DNA of 64,000 nucleotides from Methylibium rhizosphaerae. Lineage in GTDB: Bacteria; Pseudomonadota; Gammaproteobacteria; Burkholderiales; Burkholderiaceae_C. The stretch lies in contig NZ_SWAR01000014.1 in the NCBI RefSeq assembly GCF_006386545.1, positions 1-64,000 on the forward strand, given 5' to 3'. Below are positions 60,164-64,000 of the stretch, piece after piece (within the stretch, counting starts at the first letter, position 1; the number at the start of each line of letters is the position of its first letter). The notes beneath the pieces were generated by a model. That model saw only the letters and a program-made list of their open reading frames with translations. It was not told the DNA's origin and made no database searches. Made by a program: the position numbers and the translations under genes.

Positions 60164-61075
60164 TCAGACGCCGGCCTGGCGCAGCGCCTCGCGGAGCCGA
60201 TCGCCGATCTCGGGTTTACCCTCGAACGGGTCGCTCGGGTTGTGCATCTGCACCAGGTCCTCGAGGCGCTTTTGCGCCATGCCCAGCGCCTGCGGGTGGC
60301 TGAAGATGTAGAAGCGCTCGTCGCGCATCGCGTCCACCACCATCTGGGCCACGTCGGCCGCGGTGAGCTTGCCGGAGGTCACCGCCTTGGCGCTCATGGC
60401 CTGCGCGATCAGCTGGCTGGCCGTGGGCTTTTCGTCGCCGCGCTGGTCCTTCGGGCGGTTGCGGTGGCTCTCATGGATGCCGGTGGGCACGAAGTACGGG
60501 CACAGCACCGAGCAGTGCACCTGGTCGGTGACGAGGCGCAGGTCCTGGTAGAGCGTTTCGGACAGGCTCACCACCGCATGCTTGGTGACGTTGTAGACGC
60601 CCATGTTGGGCGCGTTGAGCACGCCGGCCATCGACGCGGTGTTGGTGATGTGACCCCGGTAGGCCGGGTCGGCCTTGGCGGCGGCCAGCATCACCGGCGT
60701 GAACACCCGCACGCCATGCGCCACGCCCATGAGGTTGACGCCGACGACCCATTCCCAGTCCTTGAGCGAGTGTTCCCAGATGAGGCCGCCGAAGCCCACA
60801 CCCGCGTTGTTGAACACGAAGTGAGGTGCGCCGAAGCGGTCTTTCGTGGCCGCCCCGAGGGCCTCGACCTCAGCCGCCTTCGAGATGTCGAGCCGGAATG
60901 GCAGCACCTCGACCCCCAGGCCGCGCACTTCGGCGGCAGCCGCCTCCAGCGCGTCGGCCTGCACGTCGGCCATCACGATGTTCATGCCCTGGCGCGCCAG
61001 CAGACGGGAGGTTTCGAGTCCGAAACCGGAGCCGGCGCCGGTGATGACAGCCGTCCTGCCTTTAAAGTTTTCCAT
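60164..61075 (-). CDS. SDR-family oxidoreductase
   Basis: The protein has 303 residues; ATG 61075 follows GGAGG. The nucleotide site is ITGAGSGFGLETS, followed by NNAGVGFGG, and the catalytic set includes Ser in TNTASMAGV and YNVTKHA. It belongs to the large-substrate short-chain dehydrogenase group. A following GST gene and an acyl-CoA dehydrogenase on the same strand suggest lipid or xenobiotic handling; the substrate is not known. Confidence 0.88.
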   Translation of the reverse strand: MENFKGRTAVITGAGSGFGLETSRLLARQGMNIVMADVQADALEAAAAEVRGLGVEVLPFRLDISKAAEVEALGAATKDRFGAPHFVFNNAGVGFGGLIWEHSLKDWEWVVGVNLMGVAHGVRVFTPVMLAAAKADPAYRGHITNTASMAGVLNAPNMGVYNVTKHAVVSLSETLYQDLRLVTDQVHCSVLCPYFVPTGIHESHRNRPKDQRGDEKPTASQLIAQAMSAKAVTSGKLTAADVAQMVVDAMRDERFYIFSHPQALGMAQKRLEDLVQMHNPSDPFEGKPEIGDRLREALRQAGV

Positions 61076-61112
61076 GAGAAATTGCCTCCAAATATATGTC
61101 AGCCAATGAGAT

Positions 61113-62036
61113 TCAGCCTCCGGCTTTCCGGATCTGGAAGCCGATGCGCGGGAAGTGCACGACCACCGTGCCGGCGCGTTCGTCGCTGCGGCGCACCGCC
61201 ACTTCGTCGGCGCTCAGGCCGACCAGCGTGCCGGCCACCGGGTCGGTGCCGTAGTCGGTGGCCGCCACGGTGACCGCTTCGCCGGCCTCGAAACCCAGCC
61301 CCGGCAGCACCTCGACGGGCGCATGCCGGCCGTCTGCCGAGGCCGCCAGGGCCAGCGCCTCGGCGCCTGTCATCTTTTCGGCGCGGCCGTGGCCGATGGC
61401 CTGCATGCGTTCGTACCAGGCATCGAGGTGCCTGTGCGGTTCCAGGATCACCGCCAGCGGCGGCGCGCGCCGCACGTACCAGAGGCAATGGAAGACCGAG
61501 AAGTCGGCGATGCACGGCACGTCGGCCAGCAGGAAACGGCTGCCGCGGCCGAGCTGCTGGTCGAGCCAGCCCAGGTAGGTGCCCAGCTGCGTGGCGGCGT
61601 CGTGCGGCAGCAGCCGGCGCATGCCGGCGGTGAAGGCGGCCCGGTCCGCCGCGAAGGCCTTGATGGCCTCGGGCGGAGCGCCGCCGAAGATGTGCGCCAG
61701 GCCGGCGGGCTGCATGGTGTAGGGAATGACCGTCCAGAACAGCGTGCTGTCGGCCCAGGCTGCCAGCGCATGGGCCATCGGGCCTGCCGCTGCCGGAAAG
61801 AGCGAGGGTTCAGGCTGCAGGCGCTCCAGCACCCGGGCGATGAGCGCGGTGTCGCAGTAGACGTCGGCGCCGATCTGCAGGAACGGCGTCTTGCGGTAGC
61901 CGCCGGTCAGCGCCACCACGTCGGGCTTGGGCGCGATGACCGGCACCGACACGGTCCGGTAGGCCAGGCCCTTGTAGCCCAGGAGAAGCCGGGCTTTCTC
62001 GCTGAACGGCGAACTCGCGTACTGATGCAGGATCAT
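61113..62036 (-). CDS. Glutathione S-transferase family protein
   Basis: This 307-residue protein starts at ATG 62036. The N-terminal thioredoxin-like part MILHQYASSPFSEKARLLLGYKG has a Ser (not Cys) at the glutathione position, then RKTPFLQIGADVYCDTALIARVLE, the cis-Pro motif. A helical GST C-terminal domain (RGSRFLLADVPCIADFSVFHCLWYV) follows, and a further unusual beta-rich tail of about 70 residues (AGEAVTVAATDYGTDPVAGTLVG) extends beyond normal GST length. It lies 37 bases upstream of the SDR gene. Confidence 0.87.
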   Translation of the reverse strand: MILHQYASSPFSEKARLLLGYKGLAYRTVSVPVIAPKPDVVALTGGYRKTPFLQIGADVYCDTALIARVLERLQPEPSLFPAAAGPMAHALAAWADSTLFWTVIPYTMQPAGLAHIFGGAPPEAIKAFAADRAAFTAGMRRLLPHDAATQLGTYLGWLDQQLGRGSRFLLADVPCIADFSVFHCLWYVRRAPPLAVILEPHRHLDAWYERMQAIGHGRAEKMTGAEALALAASADGRHAPVEVLPGLGFEAGEAVTVAATDYGTDPVAGTLVGLSADEVAVRRSDERAGTVVVHFPRIGFQIRKAGG

Positions 62037-62130
62037 GACACCCCGCTCGCCGAGTACGGCGATCGACCCTCCAGGAGGGTCGGGCCTTGCTTGGGGCGGC
62101 CCGGCGCGGCGGCCCGCGAGCGGTGAACTG

Positions 62131-63780
62131 TCATTGCGGCATGGCTCGGTTGATGATGCTGTCAAAGTCCACGCCCGCCGGCAGCGTGCCGAAGGCCTGG
62201 CCCCAGTCGCCCGCGAGGCGCGAGCGGCAGAAGGCGTCGAACACCGCTGGCGGTGCATGCTGCGCCAGCAGCGCGCCCTGTACCGCCAGCGCGATGTCCT
62301 GGGCCAGGCGGCGGGCGTCGGATTCCTCGCTCCAGTCCTCGATGCGTTCAGGCAGGCTCACCACGAAGCGCTCGAAGGCCGAATGCTGCCCGCGGGCCGG
62401 CAGCAGCTCCTGGTGCAGCGCTGCGGCCACGTCGGGGCCGCGCTTGAGGGCCCGCAGCAGGTCGAGCGCCATGATGTTGCCGGCGCCTTCCCAGATGGAG
62501 TTGAGCGGCATCTCGCGGTACACGCGTGCCATCACGCCCTCGCCGCCCTCTTCCACGTAGCCGTTGCCGCCCAGGCATTCCATGGCTTCCTGCGCGAAGT
62601 GGCTGCCGCGCTTGCAGACCCAGTACTTGGCCACCGGCGTGAGCAGGCGCCGCATGTGGGCCTCGTGGGCATCGCCCGGCCGGTCGTAGGCGCGGGCCAG
62701 GCGCAGTGCGAGCGCGGTGGCGGCTTCGCTCTCGATGGCCAGGTCGGCCAGCACGTTGCGCATGAGCGCCTGCTCGACCAGCCGCTTGCCGAAGGCCGCG
62801 CGCTGGGCCGCATGGTTCAGCGCGAGCGACAACGCCTGGCGCATCAGCCCGCTGGTGCCCAGCGCACAGTCGAGCCGTGTGAGCGTGCCCATTTCGAGGA
62901 TCTGCGGCACGCCGCGGCCTTCTTCGCCCACCAGCCAGGCCTGGGCGCCCAGGAACTCGACCTCGGAGCTGGCGTTGGCCTTGTTGCCGAGCTTGTCCTT
63001 CAGGCGCTGGATGCGCAGGGTGTTCACCGTGCCGTCGGGCAGCAGCCGCGGCAGGAAGAAACAGGACAGGCCTGCCGGCGCCTGCGCCAGCACCAGGAAG
63101 GCATCGCACATGGGCGCCGAGAAGAACCACTTGTGCCCGACCAGGCTGTAGCGGCGGCCCCAGGGCGTGTCTTCCTCGAAGGTGGCCTGCGTGGTGTTGG
63201 CCCGCACGTCGGAACCGCCCTGCTTTTCGGTCATGCCCATGCCCATGGTCACCGAGGTCTTGTCGGTGAACGGCGCAAAGCGCGCGTCATAGGCCGTGGC
63301 GGCCAGCTTGGGGAACCAGGCATCGAACACCGCCTGGTTGGCACGCAGGGCCGGCGTGACCGCATAGGTCATCGAGATGGGGCACATCACCGAAGGCTCG
63401 AGCTCGGTGAACAGCATGAAGCCGGCGGCACGCTGCACATGCGCGTGAGGCCCGCCGGCCCAGGGCGTGCCGTGCAGGCCCGCCCCTACGGCCGCGCCCA
63501 TCAGCACGTGGTAGCTGGGGTGGAACTCGACCTGATCGACGCGCCGGCCGAAGCGGTCGTGGCTGTGCAGCTGCGGCGTGAACACATTGGCCAGCCGCGC
63601 GTGCTGCTGCATTTCGGCGGTGCCGGCCAGCGCACCCAGCCGTTCGAGCGGCGCCGGGTCCAGCCCCTTGGCGTTGAAGGCCAGTGCGTCGCGCAGCGGC
63701 CGGTTGGCGGCGAACAGGTTGCAGCCGGCAAGCGGCGCCGGCTGGTTGAAGACCTCGTGGGTCTGCGCAAGCGGGTTCAT
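62131..63780 (-). CDS. AidB-like acyl-CoA dehydrogenase
   Basis: The protein has 549 residues. ATG 63780 follows GGAGG; the GTG at 63792 is rejected. Features are SVTMGMGMTEKQGGSDVRANTT, GHKWFFSAPMCDAFLVLAQA, ECLGGNGYVEEGGEGVMARVYREMPLNSIWEGAGNIMALD, matching the AidB/isovaleryl-CoA-like acyl-CoA dehydrogenase subfamily, which carries an extra N-terminal region and a C-terminal extension. The start ATG overlaps the stop of an ElaA-type GNAT remnant, and its ribosome site lies within that remnant. Substrate is uncertain. Confidence 0.92.
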   Translation of the reverse strand: MNPLAQTHEVFNQPAPLAGCNLFAANRPLRDALAFNAKGLDPAPLERLGALAGTAEMQQHARLANVFTPQLHSHDRFGRRVDQVEFHPSYHVLMGAAVGAGLHGTPWAGGPHAHVQRAAGFMLFTELEPSVMCPISMTYAVTPALRANQAVFDAWFPKLAATAYDARFAPFTDKTSVTMGMGMTEKQGGSDVRANTTQATFEEDTPWGRRYSLVGHKWFFSAPMCDAFLVLAQAPAGLSCFFLPRLLPDGTVNTLRIQRLKDKLGNKANASSEVEFLGAQAWLVGEEGRGVPQILEMGTLTRLDCALGTSGLMRQALSLALNHAAQRAAFGKRLVEQALMRNVLADLAIESEAATALALRLARAYDRPGDAHEAHMRRLLTPVAKYWVCKRGSHFAQEAMECLGGNGYVEEGGEGVMARVYREMPLNSIWEGAGNIMALDLLRALKRGPDVAAALHQELLPARGQHSAFERFVVSLPERIEDWSEESDARRLAQDIALAVQGALLAQHAPPAVFDAFCRSRLAGDWGQAFGTLPAGVDFDSIINRAMPQ

Positions 63781-63866
63781 GGGCGCCTCCACATCTCGAT
63801 GTGAGGGATGTCGTCTTCGAGATATTCGTCGCCGACGCTCTCGAAGCCAAGCGAACCGTAGAAGCG
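63777..63866 (-). pseudogene. C-terminal remnant of an ElaA-type GNAT gene
   Basis: Between the stop of the zinc-type oxidoreductase and the acyl-CoA dehydrogenase, the minus strand reads RFYGSLGFESVGDEYLEDD and IPHIEMWRRP, then TGA. This is the end of an ElaA-type acetyltransferase (F-Y-x-x-x-G-F, then E-D-D/G-I-P-H-I-x-M). There is no start codon and the rest of the gene is missing. It is in frame with the preceding TGA and overlaps the dehydrogenase start by 4 bases, as an intact gene in the same operon would have done. Confidence 0.75.
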
Positions 63867-64000
63867 TCAGACCAGCTGGACCAGCTGCTTGCCGAAGTTG
63901 CGGCCCTTGAGCAGGCCGAGGAAGGCCTCTGGCGCGCTCTCGATGCCTTCGGCCACCGTCTCGCGGTACTTGAGCTTGCCGGTGGCCACCAGCATGCCGA
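63867..64000 (-). CDS. Zinc-type/MDR NADP-dependent oxidoreductase, C-terminal part (cut by window edge)
   Basis: Only the last 44 codons are in the window. They read LKYRETVAEGIESAPEAF and LGLLKGRNFGKQLVQLV, the standard C terminus of the prostaglandin reductase/CurA/YncB-type medium-chain oxidoreductases (E-G-x-E-x-A-P-E-A-F and G-K-N-x-G-K-x-x-V). The rest lies beyond base 64000. Confidence 0.8.
   Translation of the reverse strand, partial: GMLVATGKLKYRETVAEGIESAPEAFLGLLKGRNFGKQLVQLV

Overview
The window looks like the chromosome of a GC-rich betaproteobacterium of the order Burkholderiales. The evidence is uniformly G/C-ending codon use, a Bug/TctC solute-binding protein, 3-hydroxybutyrate dehydrogenase (polyhydroxybutyrate metabolism), a RelA of the betaproteobacterial type, and dense operons with 4-base ATGA stop/start overlaps. 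The genus cannot be fixed from the sequence alone.

Layout. (1) 0.3-16.7 kb, minus strand: a type I secretion (T1SS) operon. In transcription order it carries the ABC exporter, a DUF2846-like lipoprotein, a GNAT protein, a second small secreted protein, a 3266-residue RTX protein with a DUF2235-like alpha/beta-hydrolase at its N terminus, a HlyC-type acyltransferase homologue, the HlyD-type adaptor, and probably one more lipoprotein and an ABM-domain protein. (2) 17.1-23.0 kb, plus strand: a TldD/PmbA-like pair, then an ECF sigma factor, a membrane protein (candidate anti-sigma) and a two-gene ABC exporter. (3) 23.1-30.9 kb: tRNA-Val(GAC) with its terminator, relA plus an alpha/beta-hydrolase, bdhA, a SIMPL protein and a DUF1501/DUF1800 pair. 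(4) 31-36 kb: an OmpR/EnvZ two-component pair and the two reverse-transsulfuration genes. (5) 36-41 kb: a thioesterase-GNAT fusion, esterase, iron-dependent alcohol dehydrogenase, an ECF sigma factor with a Cys-bearing C-terminal tail, a PaaI-type thioesterase, and a DUF1653 protein with an ArsR repressor. (6) 41.2-46.7 kb: divergently from arsR, an RND adaptor and pump and two DUF2892 proteins, meeting an ETHE1-like persulfide dioxygenase. (7) 46.8-64 kb: CNNM/CorC protein, patatin, CPBP protease, Bug protein, sodC, tex, a LytS/LytTR sensor system with a DUF2807 protein, a flavoprotein with bioB, SDR, GST, acyl-CoA dehydrogenase, an ElaA-type GNAT remnant and the end of a zinc-type oxidoreductase.

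The two most interesting units are the T1SS/RTX-lipase operon and the ArsR-RND-DUF2892-persulfide dioxygenase locus. In the first, a phospholipase-like head of the kind known from type VI lipases is joined to an RTX tail, has lipoprotein neighbours that could be immunity proteins, and is paired with a HlyC homologue lacking the catalytic His. In the second, a perfect operator sits exactly between the -35 and -10 elements. Both functional readings are inferences from gene content and motifs.
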